From an uncultured SAR86 cluster bacterium (GTDB lineage Bacteria; Pseudomonadota; Gammaproteobacteria; Magnimaribacterales; D2472): DNA of 64,000 bases. Position 1 is the first letter of the stretch. Every line of letters begins with the position of its first letter. The DNA lies in NCBI GenBank assembly GCA_902538705.1, contig CACBGD010000003.1, positions 25,554-89,553 on the forward strand. Direction: 5' to 3'. The notes beneath the pieces were generated by a model, which made no database searches, was not told where the DNA came from, and worked only from the letters and a program-made list of their open reading frames with translations. The position numbers and the translations under genes were made by a program. Shown piece by piece: positions 40,411 through 51,638 of this stretch.

Positions 40411-40935
40411 CTATGCGTCTATTTCTGAGTCAATTAAAACAGCTATAAATAGAGCAGGTTCATTTCCATTATTTCGCCATGCATGATTTGTTCCTCTTTG
40501 AACAACAGTATCAAAAGGTTTAAGGTCTATTTCATCCTCATCGAGTATAAGGGTAACATCGCCTTTTAATAGAATAATATAATCAATACTGTCTGTCTTA
40601 TGCATTGCTGGGTGCTTTGATACATCAACTCTACAGTGAGATGCTTTGATCTTATCAAATGCATCTGCAGCCATTTCATTTAAAATTTCAACTGGAACAC
40701 CTTCTGGAGTAGGATTAATTTGAAAGTATCTAAATTTCGTTCCCCCCTTTGAAGGTTCAAGCTCTATATCGATATCAGCCTTATCCTCAAAACCCTTTGT
40801 TGTGAATGGAGTTGCTTCAGTATTCCAAATCTCATATAGACCTCCAACATCTTCACCAATGGATCTGGCTGGTGGCCCTTCATGCATTACAACTGATTTT
40901 CCATCCGCATTATGTCCTGTAATAATTCTTCTCAT
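40411..40935 (-). CDS. Cupin domain protein
   Basis: MHKTDSIDYIILLKGDVTLILDEDEIDLKPFDTVVQRGTNHAWRNNGNEPALFIAVLID cupin pattern. Confidence 0.88.
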   Translation of the reverse strand: MRRIITGHNADGKSVVMHEGPPARSIGEDVGGLYEIWNTEATPFTTKGFEDKADIDIELEPSKGGTKFRYFQINPTPEGVPVEILNEMAADAFDKIKASHCRVDVSKHPAMHKTDSIDYIILLKGDVTLILDEDEIDLKPFDTVVQRGTNHAWRNNGNEPALFIAVLIDSEIDA

Positions 40936-40951
40936 TTATTTATCCTCCTAT

Positions 40952-41629
40952 CTATCTTCTATCTAAATAAATATATGGCGAGTAAACTAAATATATAAAA
41001 AATATAGCTACTGGATATAGTATAAACATATGAACCGGCGGTTCGGGCATTAATGAAAGAATATTATCGCCATATGGTCTTTCATTAAGATACCAATAAT
41101 TTGCTCCCAAAATATAATTAATGCCGTACATAATCACCAACAGGATTGACGAATAGAATATTAGCTTTGGTATATCTCTTAAATATGGTCGTTGATCTAA
41201 GTTAACAATTGAAAAAACTACTGCAAGCAAAATTAATGAGTGGCCATACATAGTTGCAAAATATTCATAGTGAGGGAAAGCAAACTCAGAGTCGGGAGTT
41301 AATATAGACATACCAGCGCCAGCAATTCCCCAAAAATAAGCAAAAATAAATAAAGGTCTAAATCCTGTTAAAAGAAAGACTGCAATCACAATTGCTGAGA
41401 AATCACACAGATGCAAAGGCAAATTTTCTAATAGGTTGCCACCTTTAATAAAAGTTTCGACGAATGTGGATCTAATTTGGTTCTCGACTAGCAGAAAAAC
41501 TAAAAGATATTTTGAAGAATTTTCTAATCCTGGCTTTGCTTGAATTGCTTTTGGAATAAAGATTATTGCCGCTAGGCAAATACAAAAGCCCAAAAAGTGA
41601 GATATGGATAGTAATTCAAATTCTTGCAT
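40952..41629 (-). CDS. TIGR02206/YwaF family membrane protein
   Basis: Multi-TM; LENLPLHLCDFSAIVIAVFLLTG, FAYFWGIAGAGMSILTPD, YGINYILGANYWYLNERP. Confidence 0.75.
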   Translation of the reverse strand: MQEFELLSISHFLGFCICLAAIIFIPKAIQAKPGLENSSKYLLVFLLVENQIRSTFVETFIKGGNLLENLPLHLCDFSAIVIAVFLLTGFRPLFIFAYFWGIAGAGMSILTPDSEFAFPHYEYFATMYGHSLILLAVVFSIVNLDQRPYLRDIPKLIFYSSILLVIMYGINYILGANYWYLNERPYGDNILSLMPEPPVHMFILYPVAIFFIYLVYSPYIYLDRR

Positions 41630-41654
41630 ATAGGTATGATTTAATTGTGAAAAT

Positions 41655-43115
41655 TTATGAAAATCTTAAACTGTTGTCCTCTATTTTCCCATAATTTATT
41701 TCGAAAATATCTTTGAGATAGTTTTGATTATTAATCCATGGTTTTTTATTTCCTTGCTTGACAGCAATGGAGGCTGCTCTTCTGACATAACCTGATGAGA
41801 AATCGTCTAAGAATCCTTTAGTTTCCTCTAAATCCTCAGGAGCCTCAGGTAGACATTTAGCATAATTATTATCATCCATAAAATTAATTAATCTACAGGC
41901 ATATTTGCTTGTAAGGTCTGCTTTTAGAGTCCAAGAAGCATTTATATAGCCAAAAGTATTTATAAAGTTTGGTATTTGCGTGTACATCATGCTTTTGTAT
42001 ATAAAACTCTTTGAAACATCAACTTCATTACCATCAACAAAAATTCTTATACCTCCAAAGTTTTGAAGTTTAATGCCAGTAGCAGTAACAATAATATCTG
42101 CCTCAATTAGTTTTCCTGAGTCAAGCTGAACTCCTTTTTCTGAAAATGAATCAATTGTTTCTGTCTCGACGGATACTTTATTTTTTTTGATGCTCTCAAA
42201 AAAATCTCCATCTGGTGCTAGGCATAGTCTTTGTTCCCATGGGTTGTATGAAGGAGTGAAATGTTTTTCAATATCAAAATCTGGTAGTTCTTTTCTCACA
42301 AGTCCTAATATGTAGTCTTTAACTAGTTTTGGGCTCCTTCTTGCCCTCTTGAAGATTCTTCTTTGTCTAAGAATATTTGTAAGCCTAATTATTTTATGAG
42401 CAAGCTTTGGAGAAATATAATTTAGGAGATGTAAGATTTTATATTCACTTGGATAGGACACAATGTATGTCGGTGATCTTTGAATCATAGTTACATGATT
42501 AGCTTTTTTTGCAATTTCTGGAACGATGGTAACTGCAGTAGCTCCACTTCCAATAACTGCAACTGTTTTATTCTCATAATCAATTGAGCTATCCCACTCT
42601 TGAGGATGAATAATTTGTCCTGTGAAATCTTCTGAGCCTTTAAAAAAAGGCTTGTGACCGCTTTCATAACTATAATATCCAGCACACATTTGAATGAACT
42701 TGGTTCTTATTACCTCTGATTTATTCAACTTTTTATTGTTAACATTTAGCTCCCACAAAGAATCTTCAGAATTCCAAGAAGCTGATTCAATATGCATGTT
42801 GAATTTGATAATATTTTTAAGACTATTTTCTTCAATGGTTTCATTCAAATAGCCCATAATTGAAGGCCCATCTGCAATAAACTTTTTACTATTCCATGGC
42901 TTGAATGAAAATCCCATAGTATGCATATCAGTGTCTGCTCGAATACCAGGATATTTAAACAAATCCCATGTTCCTCCAAAGTTTTCTCTACCTTCAAGAA
43001 CTAAAAAATCTACTTTGGGGCTATACTTTTTTAGATGATAGGCTGCACTGACACCCGAAATACCTGCCCCAACAACAATCGTATCGTAAATTTTATTTTC
43101 GAGCTGTGTAGTCAT
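41655..43115 (-). CDS. FAD-dependent monooxygenase (FMO / Baeyer-Villiger-like)
   Basis: VVGAGISGVSAAYHLKKY, GRENFGGTWDLFKYPGIRADTDMHTMGFSFKPW, VAVIGSGATAVTIVPEIAKKANHVTMIQRSPTY. Confidence 0.92.
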   Translation of the reverse strand: MTTQLENKIYDTIVVGAGISGVSAAYHLKKYSPKVDFLVLEGRENFGGTWDLFKYPGIRADTDMHTMGFSFKPWNSKKFIADGPSIMGYLNETIEENSLKNIIKFNMHIESASWNSEDSLWELNVNNKKLNKSEVIRTKFIQMCAGYYSYESGHKPFFKGSEDFTGQIIHPQEWDSSIDYENKTVAVIGSGATAVTIVPEIAKKANHVTMIQRSPTYIVSYPSEYKILHLLNYISPKLAHKIIRLTNILRQRRIFKRARRSPKLVKDYILGLVRKELPDFDIEKHFTPSYNPWEQRLCLAPDGDFFESIKKNKVSVETETIDSFSEKGVQLDSGKLIEADIIVTATGIKLQNFGGIRIFVDGNEVDVSKSFIYKSMMYTQIPNFINTFGYINASWTLKADLTSKYACRLINFMDDNNYAKCLPEAPEDLEETKGFLDDFSSGYVRRAASIAVKQGNKKPWINNQNYLKDIFEINYGKIEDNSLRFS

Positions 43116-44326
43116 TATGTTTTCTTTCTATCAAATATATTCTTAACTTTTTTATCTCTAATCTCTAGAAGTTCCTCATTTATTTTTACTATTTCATCTG
43201 AGTTTGGTTCAGTTTCTAAACGCGATACAGGAATTGAATTACGAATCTTTTCTGCACTATCGATAAGGCATATTTCTGACTCAGCAAGTGGGCCAGAGCT
43301 GTATGCAGATGTTTCCATTCCCTCTTGAACAAATTTTATAAGTTCCGTATCTTCTGCATTTACTTCTCGATTTATTCTCCAATTTAGATACCTAGCTGCT
43401 TTCATCTCTCTTCTTTCATCTGGCAATGCATAAGGTATTTCTCTAATTAGAGTTTTGCGAGAGTTAATTGGTATAAATTGCATAAAATCCATCTGATCTG
43501 GATAAATATCAAATGCTAGATTAGGCCACAATCTATAGTAAGACCAGTGCATTTGCTTATCTTTAGGTAAATGTTTAGATTCCGGTAAAAACTTTTTATA
43601 GAGATCATTAGACAAATTCTTCTTTCTTGTTTTATTTAAGTCACCCCACATTTTATGAATAAATCCATCGTCTTCAGATAATTCAATTCCATAACTATTG
43701 CCCACTAAACCAGATAGGCCAGGATGAGCAATAGGTATATGCAAAGCATCAACATAATTATCAGCAACCTGCTTCCAATTAACATCTCTCGGTCTCATTG
43801 TTACCCTTCCTAAGGGTTTTATATCTTCTAATTTATACAGAGATAATTCTTCTAAATAAGGTGCGAATTGATCAGCTACACTTGGCACTGAACTTGGATT
43901 TATCTTCGCAAAAATAAATCCTAAGAAGATTTCCATTTGAACTGACTTTAAGTTGTGATCCTCTTTGTCAAAGTTCTTAAATTGCTCCTCATGAGGAACA
44001 GATTTAAGGTTTCCAGATAGGTCATAACTCCATGCATGATAAGGACATCTAATTCTTTTACCGCAGTTCCCATCATCTTCTAAAAGTTTTGTTGCCCTGT
44101 GGGAGCAAACATTATGAAAAACATTTATCTCATGGCTCTCATTCCTCATAGCTACCAATCTTTCGTTAAAAAAGTTAAAAGTAAAATAATCTCCTGCATT
44201 AGGTATATTTGAAGAGTGGCATATTAGCTGCCAGTTATTCAAGAATAAGTGTCTTTTTTCAAGCTCTAGAAATGCATCACTTGTGTATGTCCAAGCTGGT
44301 AAAGTTTGATGGCTTTTAGAAATCAT
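43115..44326 (-). CDS. Rieske-type aromatic ring-hydroxylating oxygenase, alpha subunit
   Basis: Rieske CSHRATKLLEDDGNCGKRIRCPYHAWSYDLSG; mononuclear iron site DNYVDALHIPIAHPGL. Confidence 0.93.
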   Translation of the reverse strand: MISKSHQTLPAWTYTSDAFLELEKRHLFLNNWQLICHSSNIPNAGDYFTFNFFNERLVAMRNESHEINVFHNVCSHRATKLLEDDGNCGKRIRCPYHAWSYDLSGNLKSVPHEEQFKNFDKEDHNLKSVQMEIFLGFIFAKINPSSVPSVADQFAPYLEELSLYKLEDIKPLGRVTMRPRDVNWKQVADNYVDALHIPIAHPGLSGLVGNSYGIELSEDDGFIHKMWGDLNKTRKKNLSNDLYKKFLPESKHLPKDKQMHWSYYRLWPNLAFDIYPDQMDFMQFIPINSRKTLIREIPYALPDERREMKAARYLNWRINREVNAEDTELIKFVQEGMETSAYSSGPLAESEICLIDSAEKIRNSIPVSRLETEPNSDEIVKINEELLEIRDKKVKNIFDRKKT

Positions 44327-44332
44327 AATTAT

Positions 44333-44995
44333 TTATTTAGAGTTAAAGTCTACTCTAAAAAATAGCATTATTCCTGAGATAGAGCTTACTAAAGCTAAGA
44401 TAGAGAAGATTTTGAGGAAAATATTATTTATCTTATCTCTTGTTTGCCAATCCATAATATGAAATCCCCACATTAAGTCCCAGATTCTCCACTGAAGTGA
44501 TCTAACTGCAGTTATTTCCCCTGAGAAAACATTTAAATATAAATTAATCTTCTTATCTTTATCATTTAGAGAGGTTACTTTGTACAAAGGAAGATTTCTA
44601 CCTCTGAACTCTGAGCCTTTTGAAGATTCTGTAATTTCCTCTAAATCTATTGGCTTGAGTGTTGAAGATGAGCTAACAATTTCAAAAACTTCACTTTTAT
44701 TTAGCTTTTTTACAGGAGTGCCAAAAGAATCAAGATATTCGATGCCCTTACTTCGGCTAACAACAAAAATAATTTCCCCCAGTCTATTTATTGCCTTTAT
44801 CTGCTGAACATCAGACCTTGAGAACTTAACTTCATTGAAATTAATAGGAAAACTTTCTCTTAATCTGTATTGTTCTCCCCTTACGTGCTCAATCTTATTG
44901 AAGGCAAAATATATTCCGGAAACTGTCCATAATAATAATTGAACTGAAATAAAAAAACTAAGGTATTTATGAGTATTTCTTACAATATTTTTCAT
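44333..44995 (-). CDS. PepSY-type membrane protein
   Basis: N-terminal HKYLSFFISVQLLLWTVSGIYFAF, LYLNVFSGEITAVRSLQWRIWDLMWGFHIMDW, C-terminal TM. Confidence 0.75.
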   Translation of the reverse strand: MKNIVRNTHKYLSFFISVQLLLWTVSGIYFAFNKIEHVRGEQYRLRESFPINFNEVKFSRSDVQQIKAINRLGEIIFVVSRSKGIEYLDSFGTPVKKLNKSEVFEIVSSSSTLKPIDLEEITESSKGSEFRGRNLPLYKVTSLNDKDKKINLYLNVFSGEITAVRSLQWRIWDLMWGFHIMDWQTRDKINNIFLKIFSILALVSSISGIMLFFRVDFNSK

Positions 44996-45006
44996 CTTGA
45001 GATTAT

Positions 45007-45549
45007 TTAATACGATACTAGCGTTTCTATGTTGTAGCCTTGTTCTTTAATTAAATTACTGCCGCCAAGCTCTGGAAGATCAATGATGCATAAAATTAAT
45101 ATATCTGATTTTTCAATATTAAAATTCTCAGTAAGAAGTTCTGCACATGCTATCGCAGTTCCACCTGTAGCAACTAAGTCATCAATAATCACGATACGCT
45201 GTCCTTTCTTGATTTTGGTATTTTTCTGAATTTCTATTGAAGTACTTCCATACTCAAGATCAAAACTCTTAACAAATGTTTCATTCGGTAACTTGCCCGG
45301 TTTTCTTGCCAAAACAAATGGAAGTAGAAGATCTGTCGAAACAGAACCAGCAAAGATAAATCCCCTACTTTCAATACTCACAATTAAGTCTGCATTGAAG
45401 CTTTCTGTCATCTTTGTTAACTCTATGCAGGTTTTTTTAAATGGTTCAGGTGTTTCAATTAAGCTTGTTATGTCTCTGAACTTTATCCCTGGGATTGGGA
45501 AATCTTCTACGTCTCGAATATGTTTTTTTAAATCTAATTTGTCACTCAT
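45007..45549 (-). CDS. apt: Adenine phosphoribosyltransferase
   Basis: IPGIKFRDITSLI, IESRGFIFAG, RKPGKLPNET, RIVIIDDLVATGGTAIA PRPP motif. Confidence 0.96.
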   Translation of the reverse strand: MSDKLDLKKHIRDVEDFPIPGIKFRDITSLIETPEPFKKTCIELTKMTESFNADLIVSIESRGFIFAGSVSTDLLLPFVLARKPGKLPNETFVKSFDLEYGSTSIEIQKNTKIKKGQRIVIIDDLVATGGTAIACAELLTENFNIEKSDILILCIIDLPELGGSNLIKEQGYNIETLVSY

Positions 45550-45582
45550 TTTTTCCTCTCTTAAAATATTTTATCAAATATC

Positions 45583-46935
45583 TTAAAAATTAGCGCTTAT
45601 ATCAATTACGATCAAAACAGCAATTGAGAGCTGAAATAGCAAACTCAGCCAGAGTATTAATTTTATGAATAAGCTTGGCTGTAATTCTTCTTGAAGCTTA
45701 TTTGATAAGTAGATTGCGCCTATATTTACGATGGGAAGTCCCATGGCAGCCCAAATACCTGCAATTAACAAAAGGGTTATTGGGTTTGGTAATAAAAAAT
45801 AGAAAACTCCTGAAAAAAATGGCACTAAAAACGCAATGAGTTTTATTAATGTCTTTCGAGTGTTCTCTTTTTCATAAATAAATCCCATTGAAATTAGATA
45901 ATCAGAAATTGTCCTTGTAAATGCAGCTGTTCCTGACAGAAGGGTTGAGTAAAGGATAAAGAATGCAAGCACTATAAAAAGCCACTTTGCCCAGTCACCT
46001 AATACAAGAGAAAACATATTTTGAAGGGCGTTGATGATGTCAACATCCCAAAATGATTGAGTGGCTAATGATTCCTGAAGTTGCGGTAAAGTATTTAAAA
46101 CTCCGGCACCAAGAAAGAAAAAAGGAAGCGTACCTATTGTAATGAAAAAGATAGTTACCCAAACATCAGTTTGCATTGTTCTTATCCAGTTTTTGGTCTC
46201 TTGAATATCTTCAGTATTGCCTTGGGCATAGCCTTTCTCAAGACACCAATAGGTATAAGCCATTATTTCTCCATAACTTATTCCGGTAAAACCAAATACT
46301 GCAAGAGCCAATGGCAAATATTCAAATGGAAGAGAGAAATTTAGACCTGAAAACACTTGTGCAGTGCTTAGTTCATAACTAGTAGATTGCATAGAAAAAG
46401 CAATAACTAATGTTATTAAAGAAAATACTAAAACCATCCCAAGAAGAATGTTCTCGAGAGTTGCGTAAGAACCTCTTATTAATATCAACCAGGTCATTAG
46501 GCATGATAAAACAACCCATGCCTCAATATTTATAGAGGGGAATAAATTTGTTCCAGCCTCTGCAACTGCACCAACTAATCCTCCCATACCAATAATTGCA
46601 GGCAATACTCCCAGAAACATAAACCAGACTAGCCAGGAAGTTGTTTTCCCATTTATATTTGTCTTTGGACCAGGGATTTCTGCGAAAGCTTCAAGAAAGG
46701 TTTTTTTAGTAACTACAACATATCTGCTAATCTCAGCTTGAATAATTGGCTTAGTCCATATGCTTAAGAGGAGCCACCATAAAAGAGTAAATCCAGCTGC
46801 TGCTCCTAAGAGAGGTGTCATTACTATCGAGCCACTCCCAACAACGCTTCCAGTAACTATGGCACTTGGTCCGATAAATTTTAATCTATCAAGAGTTGTT
46901 CGTGGTGCTACTTGCTGAGAATGGTTTTTTTTCAA
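45583..46935 (-). CDS. Nramp-family divalent metal ion transporter
   Basis: IGPSAIVTGSVVGSGSIVMTPLLGAAAGFTLLWWLLLS; multi-TM Nramp-like architecture. Confidence 0.82.
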   Translation of the reverse strand: MKKNHSQQVAPRTTLDRLKFIGPSAIVTGSVVGSGSIVMTPLLGAAAGFTLLWWLLLSIWTKPIIQAEISRYVVVTKKTFLEAFAEIPGPKTNINGKTTSWLVWFMFLGVLPAIIGMGGLVGAVAEAGTNLFPSINIEAWVVLSCLMTWLILIRGSYATLENILLGMVLVFSLITLVIAFSMQSTSYELSTAQVFSGLNFSLPFEYLPLALAVFGFTGISYGEIMAYTYWCLEKGYAQGNTEDIQETKNWIRTMQTDVWVTIFFITIGTLPFFFLGAGVLNTLPQLQESLATQSFWDVDIINALQNMFSLVLGDWAKWLFIVLAFFILYSTLLSGTAAFTRTISDYLISMGFIYEKENTRKTLIKLIAFLVPFFSGVFYFLLPNPITLLLIAGIWAAMGLPIVNIGAIYLSNKLQEELQPSLFIKLILWLSLLFQLSIAVLIVIDISANF

Positions 46936-46963
46936 ATTTATTAAATGAAAGTTTTATTGATTT

Positions 46964-47956
46964 TTACTCGTTTCCAAAAACAGTGTTATGAGTATTATTA
47001 ACTCTCACAAATGTAGTACATTTTGAAAGATCTTTTAATTTATTTGCTCCAACATAGGTACATGCGGATCGAATGCCACTTAGAATATCCTTAATTGTGT
47101 CATCCGCTTTACCTCGGTACTCAACTTCAACTGTTTTACCTTCAGTTCCTCTATAATCATTGTGATTACTATGTCTGGTCATTGCTGATTCTGATGCCAT
47201 TCCGTAAAACTTCATTACTCCATCCTCTAATACACCGTCACACTCATCATGACCTGCTAACATGCCGCCAATCATTACAAAATCTGCTCCTCCAGCAAAA
47301 GCTTTAACAATATCACCAGAATTTGTGCATCCACCATCAGCAATAATATGTGCATTGAGGCCATGTGCAGCATCTGCACATTCAATAACAGCACTTAATT
47401 GTGGATAACCAATACCAGTTTTAATTCTTGTAGTGCAAACTGATCCTGGACCAATACCGACTTTTACAATATCGGCTCCTGCCAAAATCAGCTCTTGAGT
47501 CATATCTGCTGTAACTACATTTCCAGCGGCAATAGTTGCATCTGGACATCTATCTCTGAGCTTCTTTACAGAATCAACGAATTTAATGGTATAACCATTT
47601 GCTACATCAAGACCGATAAAACCTGAGTTAGCTTTTGATAATTTTGATATATCATCTATGCCACCAAACCAACAGATATTCGAGTGCCCTGTCTTAAATT
47701 CATTTGAATTTTTTTTAAGGTGATGTTTTGCTGGACAAGTTATGAGTTTATATTTTGATAAAACTTTGTGCATTGCTGGCGTGCCAATCGTATCCATATT
47801 TGCAGACATGATTGGAATTCCAGTCCATTTTTTTTTACTCCAAAGAAAGCGATGTGATCTTTTAAGTCTTACTTCACCTCTAGAACTCATTGTGGATCTT
47901 TTAGGCCTAATTAAAACATCTGAGTAATCAAGTTTTATATCTTCATTAATTAACAA
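46964..47956 (-). CDS. guaC: GMP reductase
   Basis: LDYSDVLIRPKRSTMSSRGEVRLKR, VKVGIGPGSVCTTRIKTGIGYPQLSAV, MIGGMLAGHDE; TTG start with SD GAGGAGG. Confidence 0.95.
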   Translation of the reverse strand: MLINEDIKLDYSDVLIRPKRSTMSSRGEVRLKRSHRFLWSKKKWTGIPIMSANMDTIGTPAMHKVLSKYKLITCPAKHHLKKNSNEFKTGHSNICWFGGIDDISKLSKANSGFIGLDVANGYTIKFVDSVKKLRDRCPDATIAAGNVVTADMTQELILAGADIVKVGIGPGSVCTTRIKTGIGYPQLSAVIECADAAHGLNAHIIADGGCTNSGDIVKAFAGGADFVMIGGMLAGHDECDGVLEDGVMKFYGMASESAMTRHSNHNDYRGTEGKTVEVEYRGKADDTIKDILSGIRSACTYVGANKLKDLSKCTTFVRVNNTHNTVFGNE

Positions 47957-48062
47957 AAGTAAGTCCTCCTCGCCTAACCTACTTTATATCAATAAACGGG
48001 TGTTTAAAATAATAATAATAGTTTTTTTATGAGCTCCCAGCAGTAACCCAGTTTAAAACTCA

Positions 48063-48536
48063 TTAGGCATTGTATTTCAGAGGCCTAAAATTGAGATTTA
48101 CTAGTTTCCGCCATCGCATTTGTCTATAGGAGTAAAAAATGAATGCGTAGATATAGATTGGTAATGTGAAAAGACCAGCATCGATAGAAACTTCATCTGT
48201 ATAACGAGTTCCGCCTCCCTCCGATTCCAAAAAAATTAGATGATCCCAAGTTTTTATTAGAGAACCATTTCCATTATCTCTGAGAACCCAATGATCGGAT
48301 TTTTGTGGAAACTCTATACCTATAATTTGTTTTCCGATGGGTAAAAAATGAAATGCGAACATTTTTATGGAGAACTTCCTCTCAACCCATTTTGACGGAA
48401 AGGAATTTGGTTCGATAGGATGGAATTTCATTAAGCCACCCGCCACATAATTGAGCAGCGCTGGCGTCATTAAATAACTCTTAACTGTCTCTAAATCTGC
48501 TGCTAAATAGGTACTGATTTTTAGCGTACGCATCAT
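48063..48536 (-). CDS. SRPBCC-like (START/polyketide-cyclase fold) hypothetical protein
   Basis: ~158-aa ORF starting at the guaA stop; KISTYLAADLETVKSYLMTPALLNYVAGGLMKFHPIEP resembles SRPBCC proteins; start could be either of two ATGs. Confidence 0.6.
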   Translation of the reverse strand: MMRTLKISTYLAADLETVKSYLMTPALLNYVAGGLMKFHPIEPNSFPSKWVERKFSIKMFAFHFLPIGKQIIGIEFPQKSDHWVLRDNGNGSLIKTWDHLIFLESEGGGTRYTDEVSIDAGLFTLPIYIYAFIFYSYRQMRWRKLVNLNFRPLKYNA

Positions 48537-50113
48537 TACTCCCACTCGATGGTTGCTGGTGGTTTTCCAGAAATATCATAAACGACTCTACTTACATCCT
48601 CTATTTCGTTTACGATCCGTCTTGAAACTTTATCTAAAAATTCATGAGGAAGATAAGCCCAGTTTGCCGTCATGAAATCAACTGTCTCCACAGCTCTTAA
48701 AGCAATCACTTCGGAGTATCTTCTCTCATCACCAACCACTCCAACTGATTTAATTGGTAAAAAGACTGCAAATGCTTGGCTGACTGAGTCATACAGGTTA
48801 GCTTTTCTAAGCTCTTCTATGAAAATAAAATCTGCTTCTTGAAGAATCTTTATCTTCTTTTCATTTACTGCTCCGAGTATTCTCACACCTAAACCAGGAC
48901 CTGGAAAAGGATGTCTATTTAAGATTATCTCAGGCAAATCTAATTGGGAGCCTAATCTTCTGACTTCATCTTTAAATAGATCTCTTAAAGGTTCAACAAG
49001 TTTGAGCTTCATCTCCTCAGGTAAGCCCCCAACATTATGATGAGACTTAATAACTCTGGCTTCCTTTGATTCAGATTCTGAGGACTCAATTACATCTGGA
49101 TAAATTGTTCCTTGTGCTAAAAAGTCTATTTTCTCAAGCTTTGCAGCCTCAGCATCAAAAACATCGATGAAAGTTCTACCGATAATTTTTCTTTTCTGTT
49201 CTGGGTCCTCTATGCCATTTAAATGTCTTAAAAATATTTTTTGTGCATCAATTTTAATAAGCTTTAGATCCATTTCATTTTTGAATGTTTGAACTACCTC
49301 CTCTGCTTCATTTTTTCTTAATAGTCCGTTATCAACAAAAACGCACACAAGATTTTCTCCTATTGCTTTAGATAAAAGTGCGGCTGTTACTGAAGAATCA
49401 ACACCTCCAGATAGCCCAAGAAGTACTTTTTCTCCATTTGTTATATCTTTAATTTCTTGAATCCTGCTAGAAATTAGATCATCAAGCTTCCAATCTGGTT
49501 TGCATGAGCAAATTTCAAAGATAAAATTATCTAAAATTAGCTTGCCACCTTTTGTATGAGTAACTTCTGGATGGAACTGAAGTGCGTAAATAGGTTTTGA
49601 AGAATGTTCCATTGCAGCTATAGGGGCCGATTCTGTGGAAGCAATTAATTTAAAATTGTTTGGTAATGTTTCTACTTTATCTCCATGACTCATCCATACA
49701 TCAATTGCTTCAGATGAAGATCCAGTAAATAATTTTGAGTTATCTTCGATATCTAGGATAGAAAATCCAAATTCTTTTTTTTCAGAAGTTGTAACTTGGC
49801 CTCCCATTTGCTCAGCTAGAGTTTGCATTCCGTAACAGATCCCAAGAATAGGAACCTGCAAGTCAAAAACTATCTTTGGCGCTCTTGGTGTATGAATGTC
49901 AGTAACAGATTCTGGTCCACCTGATAAGATGATTCCCTTTGGATTAATATCCTCTATTTTCTTAATATCTACGTCCCAAGGAAGAATTTCAGAATAAACA
50001 TCTGATTCTCTTATTCTTCTTGCAATTAATTGAGTATATTGAGAGCCAAAATCTAAAACGAGAATAGTATCAATATTTTTACTTTTTATGTCGAGCTTTG
50101 ATTGTACTGACAT
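48536..50113 (-). CDS. guaA: GMP synthase (glutamine-hydrolysing)
   Basis: [72 protein letters not shown]-terminus. Confidence 0.98.
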   Translation of the reverse strand: MSVQSKLDIKSKNIDTILVLDFGSQYTQLIARRIRESDVYSEILPWDVDIKKIEDINPKGIILSGGPESVTDIHTPRAPKIVFDLQVPILGICYGMQTLAEQMGGQVTTSEKKEFGFSILDIEDNSKLFTGSSSEAIDVWMSHGDKVETLPNNFKLIASTESAPIAAMEHSSKPIYALQFHPEVTHTKGGKLILDNFIFEICSCKPDWKLDDLISSRIQEIKDITNGEKVLLGLSGGVDSSVTAALLSKAIGENLVCVFVDNGLLRKNEAEEVVQTFKNEMDLKLIKIDAQKIFLRHLNGIEDPEQKRKIIGRTFIDVFDAEAAKLEKIDFLAQGTIYPDVIESSESESKEARVIKSHHNVGGLPEEMKLKLVEPLRDLFKDEVRRLGSQLDLPEIILNRHPFPGPGLGVRILGAVNEKKIKILQEADFIFIEELRKANLYDSVSQAFAVFLPIKSVGVVGDERRYSEVIALRAVETVDFMTANWAYLPHEFLDKVSRRIVNEIEDVSRVVYDISGKPPATIEWE

Positions 50114-50121
50114 TTTAAAAC

Positions 50122-51582
50122 TTAACTTCTTTGATAGTTTGGTGCTTCTTTAGTGATTTGAACATCATGCACATGACTTTCAGTCATTCCAGCATTTGTA
50201 ATTTCAACGAACCTACTATTTTCTTTCATTTCTTGAATATTTTTACAACCCACGTAGCCCATACTCTGTCTAAGACCACCAATAAGTTGGTTAATAACAT
50301 TGATAGCCCATCCTTTATAGGGAACCCTGCCCTCAACGCCTTCAGGTACAAGTTTTTCAGCATCTATATCCTCTTGAAAGTATCTGTTGCTATCATCCCT
50401 CTTAGACATTGCTCCCAAAGATCCCATTCCTCTATAAGTCTTGAAGCTTCTTCCTTGATAAAGCTCAAATTCTCCAGGTGCTTCTTCAGTTCCTGCAAAA
50501 ATACTTCCAAGCATTACGCTATCAGCTCCTGCTGCAATAGCTTTGGCAATATCTCCTGAATAACGCATACCACCATCAGCTATTAGCGGCACCTTTCCTT
50601 TTACTTTTTCATAAATTGTTAATATTGCAGAAATTTGTGGAACTCCAATACCAGCAATAATTCTTGTTGTACAAATTGATCCTGGTCCCATTCCAATCTT
50701 AATGCCATCTGCACCGGCTTCTATTAGCGCCTCTGCTCCTTCAGGTGTAGCAACATTTCCAGCAATGATATCTTTGCTTGGAAACTCTTTTTTAATCTTT
50801 TTTACTGTCTCTATTACACTTTTAGTATGACCATGCGCACTATCGACAACAAATAAATCGACTCCTGAATCATATAGAGACTTGGCTCTATCTAAAGTTT
50901 CAGCTCCAGTTCCTATTGCAGCTCCAACCCTAAGCTGACCTGCATCATCCTTTGTAGCGTTTGGATGCTTTTCAGACTTTTCTATGTCTTTCATTGTTAC
51001 TAGACCGGTTAACTTCTTTGAGTTATCTAAGACAAGGACTTTTTCAATCCTGTTTTCATACATCATTTTTTTAACTACTTCTTGAGAAGTGCCTTCGAGG
51101 ACGGTTATTAATTTTTCGCTAGGCGTCATAATCGATTCAACTAGGCCATCCATATTATCTGCATATCTAAAATCTCGACTGGTAACAATTCCTTTTACCA
51201 CCCCATCATCAACCACAGGCATACCAGATATATTTAACTCTCCTGTAAGTTGTTTTAATTGGCCAATTGTTTGATTAGAGCTTATTGTGATTGGATCGCG
51301 TACAACACCACTTTCATATTTTTTTACATTCCTAACAGCATTTGATTGCTCCTTAATCGAGCAATTTTTGTGAAGAATTCCTATACCTCCTGCTTCTGCA
51401 AGAGCAATTGCCATTCTATATTCTGTAACCGTATCCATTGCAGCAGATAATAACGGTAAATTAATATCAATATTTCTTGTAAGAGATGTCTTTACAGATG
51501 CCTGACTTGGAAGAAAGTCGCAATAGGAAGGAACAAGAAGTACATCATCGAAAGTGAGTGCTTTAGCTTTTACTTTGTCCAT
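50122..51582 (-). CDS. guaB: IMP dehydrogenase
   Basis: [21 protein letters not shown] domains, [37 protein letters not shown]; start placed at [11 protein letters not shown]. Confidence 0.97.
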   Translation of the reverse strand: MDKVKAKALTFDDVLLVPSYCDFLPSQASVKTSLTRNIDINLPLLSAAMDTVTEYRMAIALAEAGGIGILHKNCSIKEQSNAVRNVKKYESGVVRDPITISSNQTIGQLKQLTGELNISGMPVVDDGVVKGIVTSRDFRYADNMDGLVESIMTPSEKLITVLEGTSQEVVKKMMYENRIEKVLVLDNSKKLTGLVTMKDIEKSEKHPNATKDDAGQLRVGAAIGTGAETLDRAKSLYDSGVDLFVVDSAHGHTKSVIETVKKIKKEFPSKDIIAGNVATPEGAEALIEAGADGIKIGMGPGSICTTRIIAGIGVPQISAILTIYEKVKGKVPLIADGGMRYSGDIAKAIAAGADSVMLGSIFAGTEEAPGEFELYQGRSFKTYRGMGSLGAMSKRDDSNRYFQEDIDAEKLVPEGVEGRVPYKGWAINVINQLIGGLRQSMGYVGCKNIQEMKENSRFVEITNAGMTESHVHDVQITKEAPNYQRS

Positions 51583-51638
51583 GCAGAAGTATAACAAAAG
51601 ATTTTTAAGAAAAAAATAATCTAGGCTCTAAAGAAGAT

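Noticed and set aside
47957-48062. AT-rich gap upstream of guaC as a possible purine riboswitch
   Set aside because: No purine aptamer-like paired core recognised; it contains a plain SD GAGGAGG and AT-rich promoter-like sequence. A covariance-model search would settle it.
50131-50559. 142-aa + strand ORF opposite guaB
   Set aside because: Antisense shadow ORF of the conserved guaB C-terminus.
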